DNA of 64,000 nucleotides from Pegoplata infirma (GCA_963921195.1 OY992536.1:332027038-332091037); one strand, 5' to 3'. Numbered from the stretch's first letter, positions 21,644 to 33,600 are shown. Made by a program: numbers and translations. The notes: a model not told the origin generated them from the sequence alone.

Positions 21644-23290
21644 TAGAAAAGAACACGATATTCTTTATAATGGTTGACATTTTTTAGAAAAGAACACAAA
21701 AACATAATTTTTGGGGCGAAATGCAAAAAAAAGGCACATTTTTTGCCAGAAAAGAAACACCATAAGTAATAAATATCTGATACATTTAGCTATTGGCATA
21801 GTTGAATAGCTTACATCTGACACATAATACATATGTAGTTGAATCCATATCAACTTTGTAAATAGTACATTTCAACTTATATCGATTAACTATGTGATAG
21901 TTAGGGCTATTTCACATATGATTAGATTAGAGGTGGCGGAGTCAAAGACACAGGCCCAGGGGGCCCCTTTTGGATTGGAAAATTTAAACAAATTTACAAA
22001 CTTCAACACATGATACAAGTAACAAACATAAGATTTTTTTAGTATTGTAAATATTTTGGTTTTTGAAGAAAAGTTTTACATATTCTTTTATAAAAACTCT
22101 AGATTTTGAATAAATTTTAGTTTTTAAAAATTCATTTATATCGAAATATCTGTAAAATATGTATCGAAAACACATTATATTGGTTTTATTTAAGGAAAAT
22201 TATGCATCAAGATCATGAAAACAGTTTTCTTAAGGATCTAAGTCACTTTTTCTACATTAAAAGTCTCAGATTCTGAGATATTATTTCTATAAAAAATTCA
22301 AAGATGCTGAAAATGTAATGCATGAAAAATACAAAAAAAGTAATGCTTATGGTAAGCTGTAGGGAAAAAATATTTTGAGTCTGATTCTATTGTTCCGTCT
22401 GATTCGGTATGTAGATTCCGTTTGCTGTTTATATGTTAATAGTTTTAAATTATGTATGTAAACAAATTTCAAATTTACATAAAACACAACCAAAATATTA
22501 AATATTAACAAAATAGGAAAATTACTCTCGTAAAGTTCATTAAACTTTATTAAACTTGAAATTTTATTATTGTGAATAGGGTCAAATACCTCCATACACA
22601 CATGTTATATTTTAAGCTGGTTCTAAAAAGGTTCATTTAGGGAACATTTTCAACTATCTTAAAAAATTACCTACAGTGTCGTACAAACGAAAAGCACAAA
22701 ATTATTCAAAGCAACATATCTCCACTTCCAAGTAAGGTAGAAAATTGGTATTGAGTAAATTTTTTATAGTTTTTGATAGACTCTTAAGGAAGGGTAATGA
22801 TTTTTTTTGTGTGAAAAATTAAGCGAATAGGAGAATTTTCAAAATTTTCAAAAGTAACAAATTTTAATTTTTAGAATAATAATTTTATCAAAAAAAAATA
22901 AGTTTGGAAAAAATTTTTGCTTCAATATGTTGTTATTTTAAGTAATGTTTATTCATTTTGAATCAGTTAACTAGAGCATTTTATTATTCAAATTATTTCA
23001 ATTGATTACGGAAAATAAAAACATATCGCCGAAACCTATAGAATCCCATAATTTTTGAGCATGTTATTGGCAACTTCGATTGCCATATTAAATCATAAAA
23101 TCTTATGAAAAATTCATTATTATACGTCGGTCCTGAACACTATCTTCCAAAGTAGCTCGAAGAAATCGCTTGACTTCTTTACAGAACTTGTAAAAATAAT
23201 GAATTTAAACAATGTTTGGCCATGGATTTGTCATAACCAAGCTTTATACGCCACTGTTAACAATCAAAGTTTGTCAACAAATAAGGTCTA
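21644..23290. other. AT-rich spacer
   Basis: About 1.6 kb without any recognised gene, RNA or bounded repeat. Open frames here are short and compositionally biased. Confidence 0.4.
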
Positions 23291-23595
23291 TAAAATAGTC
23301 ATATCCCTCATTTACTTGTATAGTGTCATAACTGAAAATATGTCGTTTTTGGGTAAACCATACAGAATTATTTGTTATATCATGCTTTATATTGTGTCAA
23401 AAATTCGTATTAATGTATTCTTTCGAATTTTAAGATTTTAAATTTTTTTTCTTATAACAATTAAAGATATAGTTAATATCTTTAATAATTACAATAACAA
23501 ATTTAAAATCTTAAAACTCGAAAGAATATCAAATTTTTAAACATTAGGTGAATGGTGAAATCGTATTCAAGAATCGGGCACAATATCTTCTAAAC

Positions 23596-23831
23596 CAGTG
23601 GTCGGCAGAAAGAGGCATATGAAAGTATTTGTGTTTTAATAAAAATATGCATGTGTTGGTGTATTTCTTCAACAAAGCGACATCAACCTGCTTTGAAGAA
23701 AGTAAGCTTGCTACTGAATAAAATATTTGTTCTTTTTATGCTCTTTGTTGATTTTTTGTTGACATTCGTGTTGTATACATGTGAATAACCGATTGTGTTC
23801 GGCTCCAGCGTGCAATGGGTGCCGACCACTG
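23596..23831. mobile_element. 236-bp hAT MITE, CAGTGGTCGGCA family
   Basis: TIRs CAGTGGTCGGCAGAAAGAG and GGTGCCGACCACTG with a perfect 8-bp duplication TTCTAAAC (23588-23595, 23832-23839). CAGTG ends and an nnnTAnnn TSD fit the Buster branch of hAT. The interior CGATTGTGTTCGG and ACATTCGTGTTGTA are shared with the larger copy at 46054-48073. Confidence 0.92.
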
Positions 23832-23853
23832 TTCTAAACTCACCGTTTGAGAA

Positions 23854-24430
23854 CACAGAAAAAAATATGGAGGAAACAAATTTGAGTAATCACTTGTTTA
23901 ATTTTTAAAAAAAAATTTGAGTAATTTTTTAATTGACGCAATTAAAAATTTACTCAAAAATTAAAAATAAAATTTGAGTAAATAATTTAATACAAATTTA
24001 ATATTTTTTTTATTTTTTTTTTTTCTCTTGGTGTTTTGAATTCTCATTTAGTTTATTGTTTTTTGTATATGTATATGAAAGTTTGAAATCATCTTTATAA
24101 AATTTTACTTTGTCTTGAAGACATAAGTATATTTGGTAAAGTTTGTAAAAGCAATTTTTTTTGGAAAAAAAATTAGAAACTTTTTTAACTTTTTAAAAAA
24201 ATAATTTTTACTTGACACAATTAAAAAGTTACTTAGAAATATTAAAAAATTTTAAGTAAAGATTTAATTGTGTGAATTAATAATTTACTCAAATTTTTTA
24301 TTCAGCATTTAATAATTTTTTATTAAAAGTTTACTCAATACTATTAAATCGTTTACTGGTGGAAAATTGAGTAATTTTTTACTCAATAGTATTAAAAATT
24401 TACTCAAATTTTTTTTTTATTTTTTTCTCT
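23854..24430. mobile_element. CACAGAAAAAAATATGG element, copy 1
   Basis: Nearly identical to 24749-25349: CACAGAAAAAAATATGG, TTTGAGTAATCACTTG, CTCTTGGTGTTT, GTCTTGAAGACATAAG, ATCGTTTACTGGTGGAAAA. The right end is altered (TTTTTTCTCT). GAGAACAC occurs at both junctions (23850 and 24434), compatible with an 8-base duplication that overlaps the first bases of the element, so the exact TSD is ambiguous. Many GAGTAA/TTACTC motifs are present. Confidence 0.75.
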
Positions 24431-24520
24431 TAAGAGAACACGCCAATACAACATTTTTATATACGGGCCTTTTGCAATGTAAATTTTGCGTTATGACACT
24501 ATACAAGTAAATGAGCGATA

Positions 24521-24748
24521 TGTACATTAGAGAATGTCGAAAAAAAACAATGTTGTCGATACACGACTTTTCTTTCAAAACTCTCAAATAGTTTTTGCAA
24601 TTTTTAACTCTTGCTCAATTACGTTACTAAATCAAATTTATTGAAAAAAAAAAAAAATAGAACCCGTCCAGAAGTTTTTCATTTTTTAAAAAAAGTCGCT
24701 TTATCAAAAAACCCGCCACATTTTTATATATGACGCTCTTAAATCATG
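24521..24748. other. Spacer with a fragment of the 13728 family
   Basis: GAACCCGTCCAGAAGTTTTTC at about 24660-24720 resembles 14030-14090. Confidence 0.45.
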
Positions 24749-25349
24749 CACAGAAAAAAATATGGAGGAAACAAATTTGAGTAATCACTTGTTTAATTTT
24801 TTAAAACAAATTTGAGTAATTTTTTAATTGACGCAATTAAAAATTTACTCAAAAATTGAAAATAAAATTTGAGTAAATAATTTAATACAAATTTAATATT
24901 TTTTTTTTTATTTTTTTTTTTTCTCTTGGTGTTTCGAATTCTCATTTAGTTTATTGTTTTTTGTATATGTATATGAAAGTTTGAAATCATCTTTATAAAA
25001 TTTTACTTTGTCTTGAAGACATAAGTATATTTGGTAAAGTTTGTAAAAGCAATTTTTTTGGAAAAAAAATTCGAAACTTTTTAAACTTTTTAAAAAAAAT
25101 AATTTGATACATTTTAAGTAAATTTTTACTTGACACAATTAAAAAGTTACTTAAAAATATTAAAAAATTTTAAGTAAAGATTTAATTGTGTGAATTAATA
25201 ATTTACTCAAATTTTTTATTAAGCATTTAATAATTTTTTATTAAAAGTTTGCTCAATACTATTAAATCGTTTACTGGTGGAAAATTGAGTAATTTTTTAC
25301 TCAATAGTATTAAAAATTTACTCAAAATTTTTTTTTATTTTTTTCTGTG
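24749..25349. mobile_element. CACAGAAAAAAATATGG element, copy 2
   Basis: Complete copy with CACAGAAAAAAA at the left and TTTTTTCTGTG at the right; TG is on both sides, perhaps a TA-type 2-bp duplication. The interior matches 23854-24430 almost throughout. Pieces also occur at 58626-58717 and 60385-60640. Short ORFs are compositional. Confidence 0.8.
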
Positions 25350-25499
25350 TGATCACCGCAACCATGTTTTTTTTTCTGCTATACAATTCGGCAACTTTGT
25401 AGAAAATATTAAGGCAAATATTTTTGTGGAACATATTAACCATCTAACTTTTTTCTCAAACAAATTGTAAAAAACAACGCAAAAAAGAGGAAAGAATTT

Positions 25500-25600
25500 T
25501 TTTAAGAGCATATTTTAACTGTTTTTAGAGCCTATTTTCCGGTTTAAGGGCATTTTTTAAGCGCTTAAAACTTGTTTTTAGAGCATATTTTTGGTTTCCT
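25500..25600. repeat. Fragment with GAGCATATTTT repeats (Ac-like family)
   Basis: Several AGAGCATATTTT and GGGCATTTTTTAAGCGC units resemble the subterminal repeats of the 16551-17116 element. Ends are not visible. Confidence 0.45.
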
Positions 25601-25606
25601 TGATTA

Positions 25607-28433
25607 CACTGTGTCACAAATTTTCAACAAAGTCGTGACCAAATGAATCTGACACCTAATCTTTATGTAAATCCGAACGCTGAATCCGAATATGAAGTCA
25701 GAACGGTCAAAAGTAGAACAGTTTTCGAGATATTTACGAGAAAATCGAGAAAATTACCGTTATTTGCTCTTTTCAACTTATTTTTTTAAAACCAAACAAT
25801 AAAATTTTTTTAAATTTTATCACTTAGAACGTTAGCTTATTTCAATACGAACATTTTGTGCCCAATAGGATCCAGATCGGTGCAAAAATGATTAAGTTTC
25901 AGTAGATTAATTGAATTATCCCACTTTTCGATTTTTTTTTTAAAAACACAAGTAAATATGGGGCATTCCATGTGAAATCGGACACTTTGAAAAACTTTTT
26001 TTTTAGATTTTCCCAATTTGTTTACAGTTTTTAGTATTCTTCGAAAACTCCTTCGTGGTAAATTTTCAGATTTTTTTGATGACCCGTTCAAAAGATATCG
26101 AATTTTTAAAAATTGGTAGTGTGTTCCTTTACTAAAACTTCTTTTAATCATAACTTCTTCAATAATGGTCCAAATTTCAATTTTTTTTTCAAAATTTTTA
26201 TTTTTTTACGTACTTTTTAAAAAAAAATCCCAAAAAATTCTTAAAAGCGTTCTAGTATGCGATTTTTAAGTTTTAAAATTTAAATCTCATTTTTGAAAAT
26301 GTTTGTACTCTTCGATTTTTTTGAAATTTTTTTGTGTAAAACTTCTATTAATTCTAAAAATTTTTTGCCCAGGAGGATCGTGGGATAACAATTATTACTA
26401 TTTTTTAAAATTTTTTGAAAAAATTTAATTGAAATTTTCCAATCTTTAAATCATTTCTACTGCTCCAATGGTGCGTCATAGAGGGGTCCTTTGTAAGACC
26501 GACCCCCATTAATTTTTACGTCTTAACATTTCTTTGGAACAAACTAGTACCCTATCTCCAATTTCTAAGGGGGCTCCCACACAAAACGACATTTTTTAAA
26601 ATTTGTTCCAACCGCTCTAACTGCCCTAATAGTGCCCTTAGAGCAACAAAATGTAGGACCGACCCACAATATTTTTTTAGTCCAAACATTTTCTCTGAAC
26701 AAACCTACCCTCTATCTTTAACTGTTAAGGCGGTCCCCATACAATTTTTTTTTATTTTTTGTAAATTTGTTTTATTTAATCAGCTTCTACCGGTCTAATG
26801 GTGCGCCCGAGAGGGGTCATTAGTGAGACCGACCCCCATTTATTTTTACCCTTCAACATTTTTTCAAAATATACCTACGACCTATCTCAACTCCCTAAGT
26901 AGGCTCCCATACAAATTTACATTTTTATAAAATTTGCTCCAACTGTTATTTGTATGGGAGCCTACTTAGGGAGTGGAGATAGGGCGTATGTATGTTTTGA
27001 AAAAATGTTGTAGGGTAAAAATAAATGGGGGTCGGTCTCACTAATGACCCCTCTCGGGCGCACCACTGGACCGGTAGAAGCTGATTAAATAAAACAAATT
27101 TACAAAAAATAAAAAAAATTTAATGGGGACCGCCTTAACAGTTAAAGATAGAGGGTAGGTTTGTTCAGAGAAAATGTTTGGACTAAAAAAATATTGTGGG
27201 TCGGTCATACACTTTGTTGCTCTAAGGGCACTATTAGGGCAGTTAGAGTGGTTGGAACAAATTTTAAAAAATGTCGTTTTGTGTGGGAGCCCCCTTAGAA
27301 ATTGGAGATAGGGTACTAGTTTGTTCCAAAGAAATGTTAAGATGCAAAAATTAATGGGGGTCGGTCTTGTAAAGGACCCCTCTATGACGCACCATTGGAG
27401 CAGTAGAAATGATTTTACGATTGGAAAATTACAATAAATTTTTTTCAAAAAATTTAAAAAAATAGTAATAATCGTTATCCCACGATCCTCCTGGGCAAAA
27501 AATTTGTAGAATTGATAGAAGTTTTACACAAAAAAATTTCAAAAAAATCGAAGAGTACAAACATTTTCAAAAATGAGATTTAAATGTTAAAACTTAAAAA
27601 TCGTATACTAGAACGCTTTTAAGAATTTTTTGGGAGTTTTTTTAAAAAGTACGTAAAAAAATAAAAATTTTGAAAAAAAAAAATTGAAATTTGGACCATT
27701 ATTGAAGAAGTTATGATTAAAAGAAGTTTTAGTAAAGGAACAAACTACCAATTTTTAAAAATTCGATATCTTTTGAACGGGTCATCAAAAAAATCTGAAA
27801 ATTTACCACGAAGGAGTTTTCGAAGAATACTAAAAACTGTAAACAAATTGGGAAAATCTAAAAAAAAAAGTTTTTCAAAGTGTCCGATTTCACATGGAAT
27901 GCCCCATATACAAAGCTAAATGTTAGTAATGAAAAGTGGGTTAATTCACTAAATCTTTTGTAGCTTTGTCACTTTTGCACCAATCTGGGTCTTGTTGGGC
28001 GCAAAACGTTCGTATTGAAATAAAATAATGTCCTATGTAATAAAACATTATAATTTTTAATTGTTTGGTTTAAAAAAAGTAACTTGAAAAGAGCAAAATT
28101 GCAAGAAATCATCAAATTTTTCATGAAGTTTGAACTTTTGTCCACTGTAACTCTGTCATTTCTTGACTAATATTCACAAGCGACCCATGGTTATTTAAGT
28201 AATTTTATTATCTTTCATTAAAAAAAAAGAAATACATAAATCGACGAATAGTTTTGAAGATATTTGCATTTAAGTGACTTCATCTTTTTTAAAAACACAA
28301 ACAACGCTTATTTCCGAATATCTCGAAAACTGTTCTACTTTTGACCATTCTGACTTCGTATTCGGATTCAGCGGACAATTGTACATAAAGATTAGGTGTC
28401 AGATACATTTGGTCAAAAAACTGTCACGTAGTG
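25607..28433. mobile_element. Harbinger-like palindromic element hosting foldback B
   Basis: Ends CACTGTGTCAC and GTCACGTAGTG flanked by TTA (25604-25606, 28434-28436). The arms are long: GACACCTAATCTTTATG pairs with CATAAAGATTAGGTGTC, and GAAAACTGTTCTACTTTTGACC on the right pairs with GGTCAAAAGTAGAACAG on the left. Foldback B (25960-27905) sits between the arms. The superfamily call rests on the 3-bp TSD. Confidence 0.75.
25960..27905. mobile_element. Giant foldback element B
   Basis: Same family and near-identical sequence to 11201-13148, with arms of about 950 bp and ends GGGGCATTCC/GGAATGCCCC. ATAT flanks both sides. The apex (about 26918-26950) reads AAATTTGCTCCAACTGTTA, the reverse complement of the apex in element A, so the two sit in opposite orientation. 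Recurrent small ORFs (MIKRSFSKG, MKKIYCNFP) belong to the repeat. Confidence 0.87.
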
Positions 28434-28446
28434 TTATCATTGTATT

Positions 28447-28580
28447 TGGATAACCACTTCAATATACAAGTGTATAAAGTCGTCATACAATGGTTGAAAG
28501 TTTCAACTATTGTTTGACGACTTTGAAACTTTATTGAGGTGAAATTACACAAAAAATTTTATTATCCAAACGTTATCCAA
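28447..28580. repeat. Hairpin repeat
   Basis: TTTGGATAACCACTTCAATA is mirrored by TTTATTGAGGTG and TTATCCAAA, with AAAGTCGTC / GACGACTTT inside. MITE-like, but no TSD was identified. Confidence 0.55.
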
Positions 28581-28985
28581 GAATTTTCAAATGGTCCCAC
28601 TTTTCACAATTATTTTGTCAAAATTTAATAAATTAATAAAAAAAAAAATTGTCAAAAAATGTTGTCTTTCACCAATTTAAGAATTATGTTTTTATGGCCT
28701 ACTCTAACACACCTGTCCATAGAAATTAGATTTTTTTTAAGTTTGCAAATAACAAAATTAAATTAAAATTTAATAACCAGTTCGTCAAGAATAATTTCGA
28801 TTATTTAAAATTTATTTATATTTATGTATGGTTTAAAAGACACAACAGCACGTTTTCTTTATTGACTACACAGTTGAATTTGGATTTACCATGGTTGGTT
28901 ACCATTACATTTATATTAAAACCACTTCAAGTGGAATACTTTTATCTAGGGTTGCCAATACCGATATCGGTAATACCGATTTGAA
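28581..28985. other. AT-rich spacer
   Basis: Nothing supportable. Confidence 0.4.
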
Positions 28986-29139
28986 GTTATTAGAAAAACA
29001 TTATTTTTCACTTTGAGATAATATGGTGTTGAACAAATTTTTGGTGAGACATCCTAAAATATTGCTACAAATAAGGTACAATATACATTACCGGGTAATG
29101 TGTTACATAATCACCACCCATTAGCAAAGTTTTGCTGGG
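28986..29139. repeat. Right end of the CCCAGCAAAAC family
   Basis: CATTACCGGGTAATGTGTTAC, ATAATCACCACCCATTAGC, AAAGTTTTGCTGGG, paralleling 21040-21209. No left end was found. Confidence 0.68.
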
Positions 29140-29804
29140 TAAGAAATTACAGATTACAAGTTTTTTAAAAACTTAAAATTATTTTATACATTAAAATGCA
29201 TTTATAGGCAAAAAAAAATAAATATGGACAGATTCGTGTTTAAGCAAAATAATATGACAAAAGGAGAATATTCAAAAAATTTGGACTTGTCGAATACAGA
29301 GTTTTGAAGAATTAATTAAATTTTAACGAATTCTAGTATTAAAACTTTGTACAGTCAACTCGCGAAAACGTGAACTAATTTTTACCAAGGGTGTTCACGT
29401 TTTCGAGATTGTTCACGTTTTCGATTGTCCAAATTTAAGAATACTATATGGCACTATCAAACCTTAGAAAAGAACATATATATAGTGGGTTTCACGTCAT
29501 TTGCACGCAATTTCCAGAATATGCAGATAAAATAAATTATTTTTTACTTGTTGTGAGCGTCCCAGTTTTATTCAATTGGAAACTGAGATAAATTTTATTT
29601 TTTTGCACGCACACATCCAAACAAGAGGTAAGAAGAAGACAAAAACAATTTTCATTGCATTGTTAACTATCATTTTATTAAAAACATTTTTCTTATTTTG
29701 TTGATTGATTTAATTATTTTTTTTTAAACAAACACAACATTTTAATTAAAAATATTTTCATGATTGTTCCAATATTTCAAATTTTTCGCGACCCCCACAT
29801 AAAA
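29140..29804. other. Spacer with a cluster of GAAAACGTGAAC repeats
   Basis: At 29345-29440, TACAGTCAACTCGCGAAAAC is followed by two inverted GTTCACGTTTTCGA units. This could be one end of a pogo/Tigger-like element (CAGTCAACTC start), but the other end is not seen. No gene. Confidence 0.4.
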
Positions 29805-30300
29805 AAAAAACAAAGTCGACCATATTATACTCTACACCAGATTTTCCCGAAAATGGGTATCAAGTCCAAACATGGACTCATTAGATCCCTAGTTTTTGAG
29901 ATCTTTGATTAGTGTAGAAACACACACAGAAGCGAAAATTGAGAGAAATTGGCTTTTTTACTGCCAATAGACCGATTTGACTGAATATAGAGAGACATTT
30001 TTATTTGGAAATCTAAAACTGGTCCAAATTTGATCAGATTTGATCAAGTTAGCAAAGTACACATTTAACAAACACGACAAACATTTTTGTCAAATATTTC
30101 CTTATCATGAGTTTTGAGATATTTTTACGAACATCGGAAGGGTGGTTTGTATGGGGACTACAAGTAGAACTGGTCCGATTTCTTTAAAATTTGGAATGAT
30201 TCTTTATAAATACTTGTACCTGCTAAATTTCAGAAGCATACTCATTATAATAAGGTTTTAAGAGTAGTTATTTTCCAACTTAAAGGGGGCTATATCTAAG
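29805..30300 (-). mobile_element. mini-me-like fragment, divergent subtype (minus)
   Basis: On the minus strand it corresponds to the distal part of 4768-5620, including GGTTTGTATGGGGACTAC reversed, GTCCAAACATGGAC and TACTCTACACC near 29833. The GTCY tract and 5' end are absent. Confidence 0.6.
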
Positions 30301-30727
30301 CAGTTTTTTAACATTTTAGCTGTCTTCAAAGTCCCCAATTAAGCAAGGGTGCTAAAAGCATGTAGTCCTGGTGATCATATCCTGAAGTACTCAGATTTAA
30401 AAACTGTTTTCTTTAAACATTTTAGCTAATTTTATAGCCCTAACGAGCTATGAAACTGAAAATGGCCAAGTTAATAGTATTGAAAGTTGTCGGATTTAAA
30501 ATTGGACTTTGGATAGAAAAATAATATGAATTATGGTAAAATTGTGTTTTTGGCATGCATATAGTACGTAACATGAGATCCATACAGACCTGGATTTTTC
30601 GGTGTATGCGTGGAAAGACGATAGGAAAAAGGGGTTAAATTTAAATCTATCTTTTCCATAGTTTTTTGACTGATAAGCTGAAAAGCTAAAAATTGGCATA
30701 AATTGGCAGATCCTAACGTAGCCGTAT
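30301..30727. other. AT-rich spacer
   Basis: Nothing supportable. Confidence 0.4.
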
Positions 30728-31066
30728 ATTTTTATAAAATATTGAAAATATCAGCATTTTTTGCTTGAGTATCTTTGTTTCCATATTTATGTAAATTTTA
30801 TGAAACACAGTAAAATCTTTAAAATAAAAAAGAAGTTCTGAATTTTTCAAATTTAAACATTATTTATCAAAAAACATGCCGCAATTTTTTTTTTTTAATT
30901 TTAAAAAAAGTTAAAAATGCTTTTCTATCTGGTCTAAAATTTTGAGAGATGTGTTTTGTTTTGTTTTCGAGAAATCAAATTTTAAAGATTGCACTACGCT
31001 AATTTTATACAATAATGGTATAACGCGTGCGTATGAGTAATATCAACACTTAAAAAATATTTAAAA

Positions 31067-31280
31067 TAGAGATGGGATCGTGAATGAGTTTTTAATAACG
31101 ATTACGCACGCTCATGAAAGAACAAATTTAGTCACGCACGATATTTTATTTTGCTAACGCTCATTCACGCACACGTGAGTAGAAAAAAATAGGTCACGGT
31201 CACGAGTGTGAGTAAATAAAATATCGTGCGTGAATAATTTTTTTCCTTTATTACTCTCTCACGCTCTCATTGCTATTTAA
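31067..31280. repeat. GTGA/TCAC-rich hAT-like fragment
   Basis: TAGAGATGGGATCGTGAATG at the left, then inverted TCACGCACGATATTTTATT and AATAAAATATCGTGCGTGA. Relatives are near 20790-20880 and 63450-63605. The TAGAGATGGG end is Ac-like, but no duplication was found. Confidence 0.45.
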
Positions 31281-31338
31281 AATATTTTTTAAGTGTTAAT
31301 ATTACTCCTACGCATACGTTATATACACCATTATTGTA

Positions 31339-32167
31339 CACTCAAAATAATCACTCTGTTAAATTACAGAGATACTCTGCTGAGCCAGCAGAAAATACCA
31401 TAGATTTCCAACCAGCAAGATTTTTTGTTATTTTACAAAGAAAACTCTGTAAAATGATTTCGATAAAAAAAAAAAAACTGTAAAATTTATAGAATTATCT
31501 GTAAAATATTGATAAAACCGAGAAGAATTTTACCAAAAAAACTCTGTAAATTTACAAAGTTTCAGTTAAATGGATTTTATGAGTTCAAAATTTTACAAAA
31601 AAACTCTGTAAATTTACAAAGTTTTAGTTAAATCCATTTTATGAGTAAAACTTCTCTGCATCAAAAACATTAATTAAAATTAAAAAAATTTAAAGTAAAA
31701 TTTTGTTAAATTTGCCCGCTTAAATGCTTCCAAATTGTAAATTTACTTTTTTATTTTTGTGAATATTACGAGTTTTTAACAAGTAACTCCAAATTTTACA
31801 CGTCGTAATTTAAGACACTTTTTAAAGAGGGGTTTATCGGTCATATTTGGAAGTTTTTTGAAGTAATTTTTATTTTTACAGAGCAATAAGTAAAATTACA
31901 AATGAAATTTAGTATTTTGGTTGCGAGAAAAAAACAAAATATTTTTTCTAAAATACGTATTTTAACAAAAAAAACTGTTTATTATCTGTAAAATAGAGAT
32001 TACAAAGAAAAAAGTAAAATTACAGATAAAATTTTGTTTTTCGGTCACAAGAAAATACAAAGTATTTTCTTAAAATCTGTATTTCGACAGATAACTTTGT
32101 CAAATATCTGTCGAATTGAGATTACAGTCATTTTACAGAGTATTTAACAGAGTAATTATTTTGAGTG
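31339..32167. mobile_element. TA-flanked CACTCAAAATAA element with CTCTGT motifs
   Basis: Ends CACTCAAAATAATCACTCTG and CAGAGTAATTATTTTGAGTG with TA on both sides (31337-31338, 32168-32169). Many copies of ACTCTGTAAAATTTACAAAG-like text are present; the sequence near 31535-31560 recurs near 31605-31630. Non-coding. Confidence 0.8.
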
Positions 32168-32682
32168 TATAAAATTAGCATAGTGCAATCTTTAACATTT
32201 GATTTCTCGAAAACAAGGCAAACACATCTCTGAAAACTTTAGAACAGATAGAAAAGCACTTTCACTTTTTTTTTAAAAATAAAAAAATAAAAAATAAAAT
32301 TTCGGCATGTTTTTTGATAAATAAAGTTTAAGTTTAAATTCGAAAAATTCAGAACTTCTTCTGAAAATTTTCCAATTTTTATTCTTTTAATCGAGAGCCC
32401 ATACAAAAATCTATAAAAAACTTTTATTTTAAAGACTTTACTGTGTTTCATTCAATTTGCATAAATATTGAAGTAAAGATACTCCGACAAAAAAGTTTGA
32501 TATTTTCAATACTTGACCATGCCTACAAGGCCCACTTTTTGAAAAATCTTAAATTTTATTTTTGTTATTTAATAGTACTCTAAGGGCGAATACTTTGCAA
32601 ATGATATCCCATTGAAATCACTATGGGTTTTCTGTAGTGGAACAGTTGGTGTGGAATGCCTCATATATAAGTAATATGTTAC

Positions 32683-32983
32683 CACAGACTAATACAGACT
32701 CGACAAATATGACAGGTGTCAAAAAAGTATTTTTTAACCATATGGTTAATGTTTTCAAATTATTCTATGAATTAGGTTAGAAAGAGAAAACTGATATAAC
32801 GCGCCATAAGAAAAATGGATGCCAGATCGGTTTTTGTTGTTTCACTCACTCCTAAGTCGTAGAAAGTGTTGCCATGTTAGCGTAAAACGGACTAAAAACC
32901 CGCTGTGTTTTCTACTAAAATCGCTTAGTTTTTCCCCTTTTTTTCTTATAAAACTCTACTGTCGAGGGTGTATTTAGTCTGTG
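32683..32983. mobile_element. 301-bp TIR element with 7-bp duplication
   Basis: TIRs CACAGACTAATACA and TGTATTTAGTCTGTG lie between direct repeats ATGTTAC (32676-32682, 32984-32990). A 7-bp TSD is unusual and occurs in P-superfamily 1360-type elements, but assignment is open. A related segment (GACACCTGTCATG...AGTCTGTTGG) is at 54215-54250. Confidence 0.7.
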
Positions 32984-32990
32984 ATGTTAC

Positions 32991-33262
32991 TATGAATGTC
33001 TTGATGTTCATTACATTTGACGCCATCGCTTGTAAATGTAATGGGAAAAGTAATTCAAATCATAATTATAGCTATATGGACATTTTTTTTAATTTGCACA
33101 CATTTACTTGGTTATGCAAGTTTTTCAGTGTAGAAATTAATTTTTTGCAACGCTTCATTTAAATTTATAAAAACAACCAAATTTAAAATAAATATTAAAA
33201 ATCAAAGTCAAAGTATTTCGTTAAAAAAATTTGTAAATATTATTGTTCTGAAACTTGTCAAA
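32991..33262. other. AT-rich spacer
   Basis: Nothing supportable. Confidence 0.4.
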
Positions 33263-33397
33263 AAAAAAACAAGTCGAAAAATTTAATTCGACTTGGTCGA
33301 ATCTATGAATACCCTCCACAATGTTATCTGATAGTAATTTTCTAAAAAAAATTTACAAAAATTGCATTACAAATTTTTTATTAGAAATATGTATATT

Positions 33398-33600
33398 ATT
33401 TTGAGTCAAACTTTCTTTTAATCAATCAAATTTTTTTGAGTGTACAATTTTTTTGACTGTCAACATTTTTTTGAGTCTGCCATTTCATTCAAAAAAATAA
33501 TAATGTGTAAATTTTTTTTTTTGAGTGTAACATTTTTTTTTTTGAGTGTAAATTTTGTTTTGAGTGTAAATTTTTTTTAGTGTACAAATTCTTTGAGTAA
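33398..33600. repeat. Array of TTTTGAGTGTA units
   Basis: At least six irregularly spaced TTTTTTGAGTGTA or close variants (33428, 33465, 33512, 33536, 33552, 33585). The string equals the right end of the TA elements in this window (TTTTGAGTG then TA). Confidence 0.75.

Larger units (their letters stand above)
23300..24520. mobile_element. TIR element, second copy of 3786-4193, with two inserts
   Basis: Left arm TTTACTTGTATAGTGTCATA at 23312 and right arm TATGACACTATACAAGTAAA near 24490 match the 3786-4193 element. So does the interior CTCACCGTTTGAGAACAC, reverse complement of the 3969 region. A hAT (23596-23831) and a CACAG element (about 23854-24430) interrupt it. A hairpin at 23418-23530 (ATTCTTTCGAATTTTAAG / CTTAAAACTCGAAAGAAT) lies upstream of the inserts. 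Confidence 0.75.
30728..32530. mobile_element. Palindromic element interrupted by a TA element
   Basis: Left arm 30735-31060 (TTCTGAATTTTTC, AAAAAACATGCCG, TTTTCGAGAAATCAAAT, ATTGCACTACGCTAATTTTA) is mirrored at 32170-32510. The apex region 31067-31280 carries TAGAGATGGGATCGTGA and inverted CACGCACGATATTTTATT. The TA element 31339-32167 lies between apex and right arm. Outer ends could not be fixed; TGTGGAATGCCTCAT at 32652 may be the right terminus. Confidence 0.6.

Noticed and set aside
29345..29440. pogo/Tigger-like end TACAGTCAACTCGC
   Set aside because: Only one end and short internal inverted repeats were seen; no partner TIR.
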